Shown here: positions 46,401 to 60,532 of the stretch, in pieces
How the letters are laid out: the number at the start of each line of letters is the position of its first letter
How positions within the stretch are numbered: the first letter of the stretch is position 1
Assembly (NCBI GenBank): GCA_018398765.1
Contig: JAHBMJ010001062.1
Location: forward strand, 34,349-94,880
Direction of reading: 5' to 3'
DNA: 60,532 bases
Origin: Chromera velia
Lineage: Eukaryota; Sar; Chromeraceae
Position numbers and translations under genes: made by a program
The notes under the pieces: generated by a model
Databases searched by the model: none
What the model was told of the DNA's origin: nothing
What the model saw: only the letters and a program-made list of their open reading frames with translations

Positions 46401-47579
46401 GATGATAATGTTCCGTTTCAAGACGGTGGAGCACAAAAAGGGATTGAGGCTCGAATTGTGATTCAGGCTGCCGGAAGAGCGGAAACGGGAAAGGAAGGAT
46501 TCCAGCATAATCGATTCAGAGGGGAAAAAGAGGATCAGTCTACTTGGCAGCTCAAAGTGGCTCACTGCCCTTCCTGTAGCTGTCAGCGGATGGCGACTGA
46601 CATGAAATGGATTTGGTGTGAAGGTCCTGTAGATGTCGCCGTTCCGCCAGTGATCGTCTTCCACCCCATCCCTTGCAATCTTCCAGTCGTGCTCCCGGAC
46701 GATTTCCCTGTACTGATACTCGCCGTTGGCATCCTTCTCGTACAAGGCATACTCTGTCACGCCCCCAGTAACCTGATACCCATCTTTCACAAGGTCCCTC
46801 AGTTCCATCTCAGTCCTGTACCACTCTCCACCTGCTCGGTTGGAATCATCGCGATCTTGAGGGGACAGGTTTCGCTCGTCTTCAGCCGCGCCTGCCCATC
46901 TTGGTGCAAGGTGGCCTGCGTCATGAAAAGTGCCCTCTGACACCCGCCTGCGCTCTTCGGGGTTATTGAACGTGTCTCCTCTGGAAAGGTATTCCTGCAC
47001 AAAAGAGCAGGAGAATAAACCACTTTACCGATTTGCATTAGACAACTGCACAGACACACACTTGCGAGAAAACGGACAGGAAAGGGATGCACACACACAA
47101 AAAAAGAAGCAGAGGAACTCCAAAATGAGAGGCAGAGGCGAGCCTGTAAACCCAAGGGAGACAGGGGATCGAAAAAGGCAAAACGCAGGCGGGGGCAATG
47201 TTGGAAGAAACGAAGCACTGAAGCGGACATCAATGCAGAAAAAAGAATGGGAGAAATCCTGGTGAAAAGGCCAGGAAATCCAGGCGAGAGTGAACAAACC
47301 ATTGGAGCGTTTGTCTCCACTCGCTTGATGATGACCATTCGATCACCCTCTACAAGAATCCTCTGTCTGTACTGCCACCTGCAAAACGTGCTCACAGACG
47401 CGCATATTCCACCCCGCGTATATACGATGGAAAAGACGTGAATTATGTCTCAAGCCACATTTGGGAGACGGGAGCGATCAAGCCAGAACCAACCTTCCAT
47501 TGTCTTCCTCGCCAGGAAGTGTCTCCCACCGACTTTCATACTTTTCCCAATTGATCTTTGGCGGGTCTGAACCGGACAT
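43407..47579 (-). pseudogene. NS_2-type endonuclease-domain protein, disrupted by a hAT element
   Basis: Six exons join in phase: 47579-47494, 47378-47300, 46994-46602, 46371-45841, 45749-45410 and 45358-44304, giving 827 residues before a TAG supplied by the inserted element. Exon 3 looks like a DNA/RNA non-specific endonuclease of the NS_2 type: FHDAGHLAPRWAGAAEDERN (candidate catalytic His in GHL), then NLSPQDRDDSNRAGGEWYR with the expected N, Q and N positions. A Gly-run linker (exon 4) and a larger unrecognised region follow, including VIGYLDYFMKGFLSGGVFTE and a helical C-terminus. Beyond the element the same frame continues for 52 codons to a TAG at 43407-43409, so the insertion removes the C-terminal tail. 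Whether the truncated protein still works is unknown. Resemblance to bacterial polymorphic-toxin nucleases is inferred from this one motif block. Confidence 0.7.
43574..44306. mobile_element. Non-autonomous hAT-like element with 8-bp target duplication
   Basis: The 733-bp element is bounded by inverted ends TAGGGCTGGGAAAAGGTTCA (left) and, read in reverse on the right, TAGTGCTAGGAAAAGGTTCA. Both fit the hAT end pattern YARNG. A perfect 8-bp target duplication CTCCAGAG lies at 43566-43573 and 44307-44314. Subterminal regions are full of GAACCTG/AACCTGTT words in direct and inverted order, as expected for transposase sites. The interior has no transposase and is partly GC-rich (43680-43780), partly AT-rich. 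It sits in the coding sequence of the endonuclease-domain gene. Confidence 0.88.
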
Positions 47580-50164
47580 ACTGCCCCAGCAACAGAGCCT
47601 TCTTTACGCAAAAGACCCCCTCTGCCGTTATCAGCGGGCCGTTTGCCCAGAACTGACGTAGACGGGAATCGTTCGATATTCACACTATGTTTGCGTGAAG
47701 AAACTGAAGAGCTTCATGCCTGGACGCGAAACAGGTCCCCCAGCTGGACACTTACGAGCTCAAGAGCGAGTCGGCATGGAGCTTGAAACTTGAAATGAAG
47801 GTCAACGGCAACTGCGAGATATCACGACCACAATTATTGCCCCGCGGGAAGCGAAGCGTGGGGTTACCAAACTTTTCCTTGGCCAAGCGGGCCGCTAGGA
47901 AAAAGGCCCCGCTCCTCATTGGCTCAGAAAAGCGTCAAAAACCACCATGCATGGCCCCGGAAAACGAGGCGGAGGGCACTTACCAAACAATTCCTGCGGC
48001 TTCAGGCTACTAAATCCTAGGCTGAATCACGCAGCAATAGCGTGCGTCAATTAACCAGTTATCATTTTTCTTGCTTTCCGAGGCCGTTCGCAAGGAGCGC
48101 ATATATACAGGCGTTATGTATCATGATGCAGCATAAAAAATAATCAAAAAGAACCCGAACCCGCCTATTTGTTCTTCTCAAGTTATCTCAGGTCCCGATC
48201 TACGTACGCTCCTATACTATCCCATACAACAAGATGTTACTTTACGTGCATTCCTCTCTTTGACAGAGTTTTTGTAGCGGTAGCGTATAAGCACTATAAA
48301 ACAGATGTACCCCCCTAAAGTTATGAAGGTGCTTTTCGATCTACTAATCAAATGACCGACAAAGTTACAGCTTTTGGATCAAATGACCGACAAAATTACA
48401 TAGATTAGACATCATAAGGAAAAACGTTACGCTCCTTACATCAAACTTAACCGACGAAGTTACCAAGCACCGATCAACGGACCAACAAAGTTACGCTGAC
48501 AAATGAAAATCTTCATAGACTGCGCTTCAGGGGGGTAAGTAGATGTAAGTAGATGCAATGCTAGGTGTGATCTATAAAGTTTTAAAATAAAATAAAGTTT
48601 AAAGTCTGATTTTTGACCCCTCGCTCTAAAATAAAAATGTAAAACCTCACTCTAGACCTCACTTTAAAATTTTAGTAACATTGTTTTATTTGTTTCAAAC
48701 TTAGAAAGAATCTCATAAGGGGGTGAAATGCCTTTAGCATGAGGGGGGGGAGGCATAACGCACGGCTTCATCACACAGCAGCACGGCCCCCCCCCCGTGC
48801 CACGAAAAAAGGCTGCCGCACGGCACGGTCCTACCGGGCCGTGCAGTGTAGCAACAAGATTTTCTCTAGTATGCGTTAGGCTTTCAACTCCTGGCTGGTG
48901 GAAGAGGCACTCAATAGCACTCAACTGCCCCGCTCTCCTCTCTATTCCTCTCTCAGTATCTTTTTCAGCATCCATATATTGACGTTGACCTAGACACTGA
49001 CCTGTTCGCAAGAAGAAAGGGGGGGGGCAATGCAAAGAGACGACGTTGAGACCGAGTTATATTATCTAGTATATTATTTAATACTCTACCGTGCGGGCCA
49101 CGGTGCGGCACGGCCCCCCCCCGTACTACGAGCCCGGGCCGCGCGGAGTCCCGTGCAGCTAGCAAGCCAGCCACGCGGACCGGGACCCCCCCTCCCGATT
49201 TCACCCCCCTATAGAATTTCCTCAGAAATTGAAAGGTTTAAGCTAGGGTTTAGCCATCTATGAGTTGGTTCATCAACAAATAGTTGACTACAGTAAGTAT
49301 AGCTATACCTTTATATTTTATAGTCAAAATAGTAAACTATAAGTAGAAAAAATAGTTGAAATAGTTAACTATTCTTACTATTTTTAATATAGTTAAAAAT
49401 GAGGCAACTATCGGAAAATGGTTGAAATAGTTCACTATTCTAACTATTGTAATAGTCGCCAAGCCATAAATGAGGAAGTCTGAGTCGATTGCAATTATAA
49501 AAAGATTTAGGTGGTCTTTTAAGTGTTTCAGTGAGTATTACATATTAGGGGGAAACTGCATATATTTAAGATCCATTCCCAGCATGCCCTTCCACCTCAC
49601 TCTTAATCTTCTATCCGTCTACGCAACAGTGCAAGACCTCTGGCTATATTACAACACTCTAAGTTCTATTCGATCGATCAGTCTTTTATGGTTTAGTCGT
49701 CAATAAAGATGAGTGTACTACTAAATCCCCCCATCTCTCGACCTTCGCCTAAATAGCCTCGCATGCCCCTGATGCACGTACTTGCTGCCCGTAGGTGGGC
49801 GACTTGCAGCTACTTGCAGCCGCGCTGAGTATTGTATATTAGTTTATACAGTGCTACTGGTTGAGAACAAAATGTCTCACCCTGTTTTGATATGACTAGT
49901 AACCATTTTCTTCCCTATGAAATCTTAAAGTGCTCAAGTAAAAATTTAAAAAAAATTTTAAAGTCTAAAGTTTTGGGGTGGGCTTTATTCTAAATAAAAC
50001 TTTACAGATCACACCTACATGCAACGACAGTCAACACGCGATAACGAGCAACAACTTAGGTGACAACCAGCCAGAACAGCTAGCATGTTGGCGTATCCTT
50101 TCTATTATTCGTGTTGTGTGTATTATATTTTTTCTATACCCAATTAAATTGAATGGATTTTAAC

Positions 50165-50209
<45 letters not shown>

Positions 50210-50615
50210 TTAAATGGTTAAAATTACGGTTTACATCATTTATTTTAATTTTTTAATTGATTTGATTTGTAAATTATAATTTGGCAAATAACAAACGATG
50301 GTTACCAATGTTCAGGTAAATGCTGAAGCAATACAATAAATAATTGCACATTAATGAATATATCCACACACACACACACACACACACACCTCTCAACTGT
50401 GACGTACTGTGCATGTGATATGCATTTGCATCATGATTTACAAATCAAAACAATAGTTACGTCACACTTTTGGTATCAAGTGAGTAAGCTTGAAGGCTTG
50501 CAACGAGCAAGGATTGAATATAGACGTGAGAAGTTTCCACACACCAAAGCAGAACAGGGAGGGAAGCGATACATGATCATACTCTTCATCTCAACGGTAA
50601 CTGAAACTGACATTG
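47580..50615. other. Repeat-rich, AT-rich intergenic stretch
   Basis: About 3 kb with no supported gene. It holds the promoter of the minus-strand endonuclease gene on its left side, short direct repeats such as GACCGACAAAGTTAC near 48350-48500, CGGCACGGCCCCCCC words at about 48780 and 49110, a (TA)n run at about 50168-50198 and a (CA)n run at about 50366-50388. An inverted repeat covering part of this region is listed separately. Confidence 0.5.
48555..50022. repeat. Inverted repeat, about 1.47 kb apart
   Basis: The word TAGGTGTGATCTATAAAGTT, followed by TTAAAATAAAATAAAGTTTA, on the left (from about 48563) is matched in reverse on the right by TAGGTGTGATCTGTAAAGTT and TTATTTAGAATAAAG (ending about 50017). 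The arms are about 50-60 bp and imperfect. Between them is CGGCACGG-containing GC-rich sequence. It may be a non-autonomous DNA element, but no target duplication could be fixed. Confidence 0.5.
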
Positions 50616-53600
50616 TCATACTCCTTCTCCGTCATGTTCCTCCTCTCTGACCATTTGTGTTTTTCCCTTGCCGGGAGAGCTGACGGCCCTCTTTGTGGAG
50701 AGGACAGAGGGCACAGAGACAGATGTTGGCAAGCAGAAGGCATGGGAGCCCTCTTCGCGTTCCTCCTTCTGCCCCCTCCCCTCTACGCGCATCTCCCCTT
50801 CTGGACTGACACCCCCCCTTTGCATCACGGCAGGACTCCTCCAACTTCCCAACGCAGGGGCTGCGGTGTCTCCTTGGGGCCGCTGCAGCTGTTGTCGCAC
50901 CTTCTCTGCTGCACCCTTAAAACGCAGGGTCGCGCGGTGAGCGGCGACGACTGAGGGGAAAAACCTTGGAAGGGCAGACTGCTGGTGGGGAGTCGTTCGT
51001 ATCTGCGGGCTGCTGTGCATTGATCTGAATGCCGGCCTTTTGTTTGCAAAATTTCCTCTCAGATCCGTTGGCTTGTCTGCCTCTTCCGCCTCTTCGTAAG
51101 GAGACTCCGCTCTCTGGGGAGGGGATCTGGGACTCGATAGGGGGTTGAGGTCTGAAGTCCGAATGGGCGAGACCAGCCGCTCTGTCTGGCGTCTGTTGAA
51201 TTGGACGGCAGCCATGCCGAGCTTCTCCCTCTCGATGCCCCGTTCTCCTGCAGACAGGCAAACAGGAATATGGAAAGTCCATCAACAGTGAAAAGTGAGT
51301 CAAAAATCCGGTAGAGCTCAGAGGTGCTTTTTGCCCGTGGCCCGTGGCACAAAAGAAGGAAAGCAGAAAGAATTGAGGGGAAATAGCAATTGAAGATACG
51401 AACGGACGGCTTTTGCCCTGTGTCCCAGTGACCCGAGCAACTTACTGTCGCACTGGAACTGTCTGTAGACATCCCTCGCCATCTGCATCTGGTGGGCAGC
51501 AACCTGCACGCGCCCACGGACTCACCATACAGTCACTCACTCACTCAATGAATTATTCAATCAAGCCCGGTGTGACTCAAAGAGAGCAGAATCCAGCCAT
51601 CCATGTCTGTTTGCTCCACACGATTCCACCGAACAAAGAGAGGGAAAACAGACGAGACATGCTCGAAAGGGAGGGAAAGAAGAAGGAAGGAACGAAGCAA
51701 TAGACAAGGCGGGAAAAGAAAAACACCCTCGAACTCCCCCACAGAGACCCAAGCTGCCAGACATGCAGCCAGAGAAAAGCAGACAGACCGCATTCGTCCG
51801 CGTCAGAACCCACGCAAGGAACTCTGCCTCGGAGACGAACCCCTCCTCTCCCCCGAAACTGCATAGACAGGAACATGATCCATTCTCTTTCCTGGTTCTC
51901 ATTCTCTTTCCTTTCTATGCCACACACGTCAAACCATCCTCACTCCAAAAGAGGCCATACTCTCCGCAGTGCGTGTTTGCAAAATGAGAGTCTTTTGCTC
52001 GCTAACTGTCACCACTGTACGTGTTTGTCCATGGCATTGATTCAAAGAATTCATTATTCAATTTGTCGATTCCTTTGATTCACTAGAGACCTCCCTCCAT
52101 CGGCCTCCCTCACCACACGCCAAGGCGGACACTCCTGACAACCTCACAGGGAAAGAAAAACAGTCAGTCAAAATTCAACCACGGTTCGGACACTCCTGAC
52201 AACCTCACACGGAAAGAAAAACAGCAGTCAAAATTCAACCACGGTTCGGACACTCCTGACAACCTCACAGGGAAAGAAAAACAGTCAGTCAAAATTCAAC
52301 CACGGTTCGCACACTCCTGACAACCTCACAGGGAAAGAAAAACAGTCAGTCAAAATTCAACCACGGTTCGGACACTCCTGACAACCTCACAGGGAAAGAA
52401 AAACAGTCAGTCGAAATTCAACCACGGTTCGCACACTCCTGACAACCTCACAGGGAAAGAAAAACAGTCAGTCAAAATTCAACCACGGTTCGGACACTCC
52501 TGACAACCTCACAGGGAAAGAAAAACAGTCAGTCGAAATTCAACCACGGTTCGCACACTCCTGACAACCTCACAGGGAAAGAAAAACAGTCAGTCAAAAT
52601 TCAACCACGGTTCGGACACTCCTGACAACCTCACATGGAGTAAGAGCAAAGTAGCAGCAAAATTCAAAACGCGGAGGGGAAGCTAGCAAAGAGAGAAGAA
52701 TCCAGGAAGGAACTCAACTCACGTCGTTGTGAGAAGAGTGTCTTTGAGAAAGCGATGGCGTCGAACTTCTACTTCGTACTCGACCAGTAGGTGGGAGATC
52801 TGCAAACACGCAAGCAAGTCGGAGGGCATCCTCTTCCTCTTCCCCCAAAGTCCCAAACGGTGTGAAGAGAAGAGGGAGGGCCCAAGCGGGAGGGAAAGAT
52901 TTCAGCGGAGAAGTGCCCGCCGAAGGGCAAAAAGGGGAACGGAAGGACGTGAAAGACCGGCATCTTGTCATGTTACACGCAGAAAAAAAATTGGTAACCT
53001 GTACTTTCTTTGCGTCTTTCTTTGGGCCGTTTTTCATTTCTGTTTTCCTTTCTGTGAGTGTAGTTCCATCAAAATCATGCGAGAAAAAGGGTGGAGCTTT
53101 CTTTCACTTCTGTAGTACTGCTGCACTCCACTTCCCTTCCCTGCTGTGCTGTGCTGACGGACGCTGAATGTTGTGTGTGAGGTGATGATGGCGCCTCCAA
53201 TCACCCAGAGTCCTGTGACCAGCCTGGAGGCCTCGGAGGAGGGAACAAAATCTGTTGGCATAGAAGAGCGAGAGAGAGAAAGCAAAGAGAACCAGGGTGA
53301 AAATACATGCGAGAGAGGTGGATTGAATCATTCTGTTCATCCGTTCTCCTTCAAATTGGTGGGACGGAAGGAAGAGAATCAGAGGCACTCCACCCGATGC
53401 GAGAGGAAGGGGGCCACACGGGCCGAAAGCCGACTCTCAATCTTCAGTCCCCTTTTGTCCTCCCTGCCTGTCTTTTCCTCTTCATTCATTCAAATGAAAT
53501 GATCAAAAGAAAGAAGAGACAATGGCAGAAGCACAAGCAAAAGAGCACTCCTCTGGAAGACTTTGTGTCTGTCCAACCGCCCTCTACTTTTCCGACAAGA

Positions 53601-54944
53601 CAAGACAAGACAAGACAAACAGACAGACAGACAAACCTCCGATGCCTGTCGAGGAGCTCGCTACAACAACAAAATAGAGGGAGTCCCCATACGACCATCC
53701 TTCCAAAAAGTAAAACACAAACTGCAGACAGGACGGGAAAGGAGGAAAACGCGCCGAAGCTGTATCCAAGCAAGAGGATGTCAACGGCACCACTCACGGA
53801 TTCCTCAAAAACTGCCAAAGTCGGAAGACTCCTGCGAATGTGAGAGAGGAACAAGGAGGCCAAGCACAGTGCTGAAAGGAAAAAAAAGACCCCGGCAAGT
53901 CAAGCTGCAGCTGTGAAGGGAAGGGAACGAGTCAAATGAGACGACTGACAGCGCTGAGGAAGAGGAAGATGAAGAAGATCGCCACACTCCGTCCCACTTG
54001 ATAGAACAACGCCTTCTTCAAATAATTCGGGTCGTCCTGCAGTCAGTCAGATGCACGCAATCAATCGAGAGGCTGTTTACAGATGCGCTTATGTGGGGGG
54101 GGAGACCTCACAAAGGCACACACACAGACAGGGAAAGGGAGAGGGAGGGAGGGAGAGAGAGAGAGAGACAGAGAGAGAGAGATTGATTTCCAATCAAGTC
54201 GGCGGTCTCTCCACCGCACCCCACCCACCATTTCAGACTACAAGAGAGATACTCACATGCCCCCTCCCCCCTTCCCCCTCTGCCCTGTCGGACGGACCTC
54301 CAGCCCAAAATCGTCAGGTACTCCCTTGGAGCTCAGGTGCAGCTGCAAGTAGTCAGCCAGGAAGCAAAGCGTCAGAATGCTGGAACGCGAATTCTTGGGT
54401 TTCGTGAAAGCTTTTGAGAGCAGAGAAAAGTAAAAAAAGGAGTGGGCTTTTGGCTCGGTCATCGAGCCCGTCAGTAGATTGAAGTAGGGCAAAATCTTCG
54501 ATTAAAGGAGGGCAAACTGTCACGGAGCGAAGCTGTCATATAGAAAAAAGCGGGAACAAGAGTGCCTCCAAACGGCAACCAAACAGACAGAGATACCCAA
54601 AAGAGAAAAAGAGAGAGACAAAAAGAGAAAAAGAGCCACCACCTCGGAGGAAGCAAGAGAGATCAATCCGAGAAGCCACGTGCGCACACACACACGTACA
54701 CCCGCATACACATGTCACTTCGCGGTCTCTTCCGCTCCACTTTCATTTTCGATTTCCTGAATCCTCCTTCAATTCACATTGCATGCCCCACTCACGTCCA
54801 CGACTTGATCCATCACCCACGAGAGAACAAGAGAGGTGGCCACCATACTGCATTCATAGATTCAAGAACAACAAAGAAAATGCATCATCGAAAGAAAAGT
54901 GAAAAGAAATTACAGGAGGACAACAGACAGACAGACAGACAGAC

Positions 54945-54987
<43 letters not shown>

Positions 54988-56453
54988 CTGTTCTCCAAAA
55001 ACTTATCCTTCCGGGTCGTCTCGGAGACATTTACTTGTCTTGTTTCATCTTCAACATTTCGCCCCTTTTTTCTATCTCCCGACACTTTACTTCGGTGCCC
55101 TGCACACCCCACCCCGCTTCCACCATTCCTCTCAGGCACACGTCATTCAACCACAACGAAGGAAGTCAAAGACCAAGGGAGAAAACCGACATATGAGTGT
55201 GACGTGAAAGAAAGCGACCGATTCATGTCGCATTGTGAGCATGCTTCCGGTACAAAAAAACGGGACAACGTTTTGGAAACACCACACACACACACACAAA
55301 CGCAGATCCATCCCGACAGGCAGAATGCCCCCCCCCCCTTGCCTGTTGATGATCAGGAACGCAGTCAAAAATCTGAGGCCGGGTGTCGGAGAGAGGTCCC
55401 CGAACCCGACCGTCATCGTAGTGTTGCACCAAAAGTAGAGGGCGTCTGCCCAGGCCCAGCCCTCAATGAAATGAAAGGAGACGGTCCTGCAAGCATCCAA
55501 GGAAAGTCTCAAAAGCTTCTGACAGGCCATCTCCCTCATCATTTCATCATTTCACCCTTCCATCGGCAGCTGGAATGTAGACGCACGTAGTGAAGGGAAC
55601 GTGGAAGACCATGACACGGAATCAGAAAACGAGAAGGAAAACGGACAAGGACGGGCTTTGTGGCGGAAACAGAGCTGCAAGAGCAGAGGCAGATAGATCA
55701 GCTGTGCAGCCCTTGCTGCTCTTCACGCAGAAAGAACACACGTTTCCTCACCTCACAAAGAGAGACACTATGGATCCACAGAAGGACCCTCACGCTTGGG
55801 GGCCGCGCGTGTGTGCGTACCACAACGAAATGGAGAAGTGAGGGCGGGGAGGATTCTCAGTTGCGAAAGACCTTGGCAGCCTCGACTTGCAAGCAAAAGC
55901 GCCTAGCTCTTCATGCAGACCAGCTGCTGACTGACCCCACAACGATGATGAGTGCAAAATATCCGAGTGCAAAGGAAATCCGTTTCCTCTTCCCCACAGA
56001 GAACTGAAGAGAGCGGGTGAGACAAAGACAGCATTTGAGGGAGGATGCATCTGACGGTCGTTTTCTCCCTCAATTCCCCCATCTGGTTCGTCATGAATCA
56101 AGCAGGAACGAGAGCCCTATGAGAAGCCGAAGTCACTGATTCAGATTTGCATGCTTCATTCATGAGATTTGGGGAACAGACTGAAGAGGAGACGGGTTCT
56201 AGAGAAACTGGCGGCGTGGCGCCTGCTTCCGTTTCAACTTGCGCATGCACTGAGACAGCGACATCAGTCAGTGAGCGAAGCAATCGAACTTGTCTTGCCC
56301 TACCTCTTTCGCTTCTGTGTCCGAAAAAAAAGACTCTGCTCGATGCCACTGGCTGTCTTCGCTCTTCGTCAGCCTCTCCCTCGGGTTCCCGTTAGAGCCC
56401 CCGTCCGAGAGGAGGGTCGCCTCCAGCTGTGGGTGGTTGGTTGCTCTCTCCAT
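50616..56453 (-). CDS. Tandem-pore (TWIK-like) potassium channel
   Basis: Exons from 5': 56453-56304, 56003-55936, 55486-55343, 54379-54298, 54036-53950, 53721-53634, 53251-53163, 52799-52723, 51503-51446, 51247-50616. The protein has the TM-pore-TM / TM-pore-TM plan: TM1 RISFALGYFALIIVVG, pore 1 ADALYFWCNTTMTVGFGDLS, TM2 LRFLTAFLIIN..ILTLCFL, a loop, TM3 SVAIFFIFLFLSAV, pore 2 GDSLYFVVVASSSTGIGDFV, TM4 LVTGLWVIGGAIITSH, and a basic, Ser/Gln-rich cytosolic tail. Pore 1 has the canonical GFGD filter, pore 2 GIGD. Each pore is preceded by a matching FxxxEGWxxxD motif, showing internal duplication. The intron after exon 3 needs a GC donor (AG|GCAAGG); phases then close. Between the exons ending 52723 and starting 51503 the phase does not close, so a small exon is probably missing there. 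Membrane location is certain from sequence; ion selectivity follows from the filter. Confidence 0.88.
52127..52637. repeat. 61-bp tandem satellite, eight full copies plus part
   Basis: The unit starts GGACACTCCTGACAACCTCA and ends CAACCACGGTTC. Copies start near 52127, 52188, 52248, 52309, 52370, 52431, 52492, 52553 and 52614. Later copies alternate GGAC/GCAC starts and GTCGAAATTC/GTCAAAATTC interiors, giving a 122-bp higher-order pattern. It lies in the channel intron where a small exon seems to be missing. Confidence 0.95.
54145..54185. repeat. (GA)n microsatellite
   Basis: A GA tract lies in the channel intron between exons 4 and 5; a second one (about 54933-54985, with GACA units) lies in the preceding intron. 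On the coding strand both are CT tracts. Confidence 0.85.

Positions 56454-60532
<4,079 letters not shown>

Noticed and set aside
47783-48013. Plus-strand frame of 76 codons near 47.8 kb
   Set aside because: No similarity or splice signals; it lies just upstream of the endonuclease gene start on the other strand.
52127-52637. 61-bp array as a CRISPR array
   Set aside because: Units are contiguous without spacers, lie in a eukaryotic intron and have no cas genes nearby.

Overview
The window is nuclear DNA of an intron-rich, microsatellite-rich eukaryote. Six or seven protein genes carry many short exons (about 45-630 nt), and the long intergenic stretches hold simple repeats and transposons. 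Two signs point to an alveolate alga with a complex (red-derived) plastid, such as a chromerid like Chromera: a predicted signal peptide followed by an ASA|F plastid-targeting junction on the last gene, and TGCATGC motifs in the shared promoters. This placement is inference; no rRNA or organelle gene is present to fix it.

Layout. 0.64-1.48 kb: an intronless RNase H1 (-). 1.5-7.3 kb: no gene; degenerate repeats, a 0.93-kb inverted-repeat element, ATATCG-rich arms and long purine/pyrimidine microsatellites. 7.35-10.08 kb: a Cys-rich protein of unknown function (-), with an in-frame TGA in one exon. 11.3-21.4 kb: an Ariadne-like RBR E3 ubiquitin ligase (+). Its RING1 exon is missing from its proper place and lies downstream, with a 1-bp frameshift, between repeats that also occur inside the gene. 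21.6-24.5 kb: a 5'-truncated LINE (-) whose single reading frame is interrupted only by TAG codons. 25.48-31.19 kb: a complete 12-exon aspartyl-tRNA synthetase (-). 31.76-40.12 kb: a complete 16-exon GH31 enzyme (+) with all sulfoquinovosidase signature residues and an unusual insertion holding two hydrophobic segments. 43.4-47.6 kb: a gene (-) with an NS_2-type endonuclease domain, cut by a 733-bp non-autonomous hAT element. 47.6-50.6 kb: AT-rich repeats with a long inverted repeat. 50.6-56.45 kb: a tandem-pore potassium channel (-) with an intronic 61-bp satellite. 57.6 kb to the end: a Gfo/Idh/MocA oxidoreductase (+, incomplete at the window edge) with a bipartite plastid-targeting leader.

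The genes do not form an operon-like unit. Two head-to-head pairs (AspRS/GH31 and channel/oxidoreductase) share upstream regions. The most biologically suggestive theme is sulfolipid (SQDG) turnover: a eukaryotic sulfoquinovosidase candidate and, 17 kb away, a plastid-targeted oxidoreductase. Exon boundaries were found by hand from conserved protein blocks, GT/AG signals and phase; where phases close across a whole gene, the model is strong.
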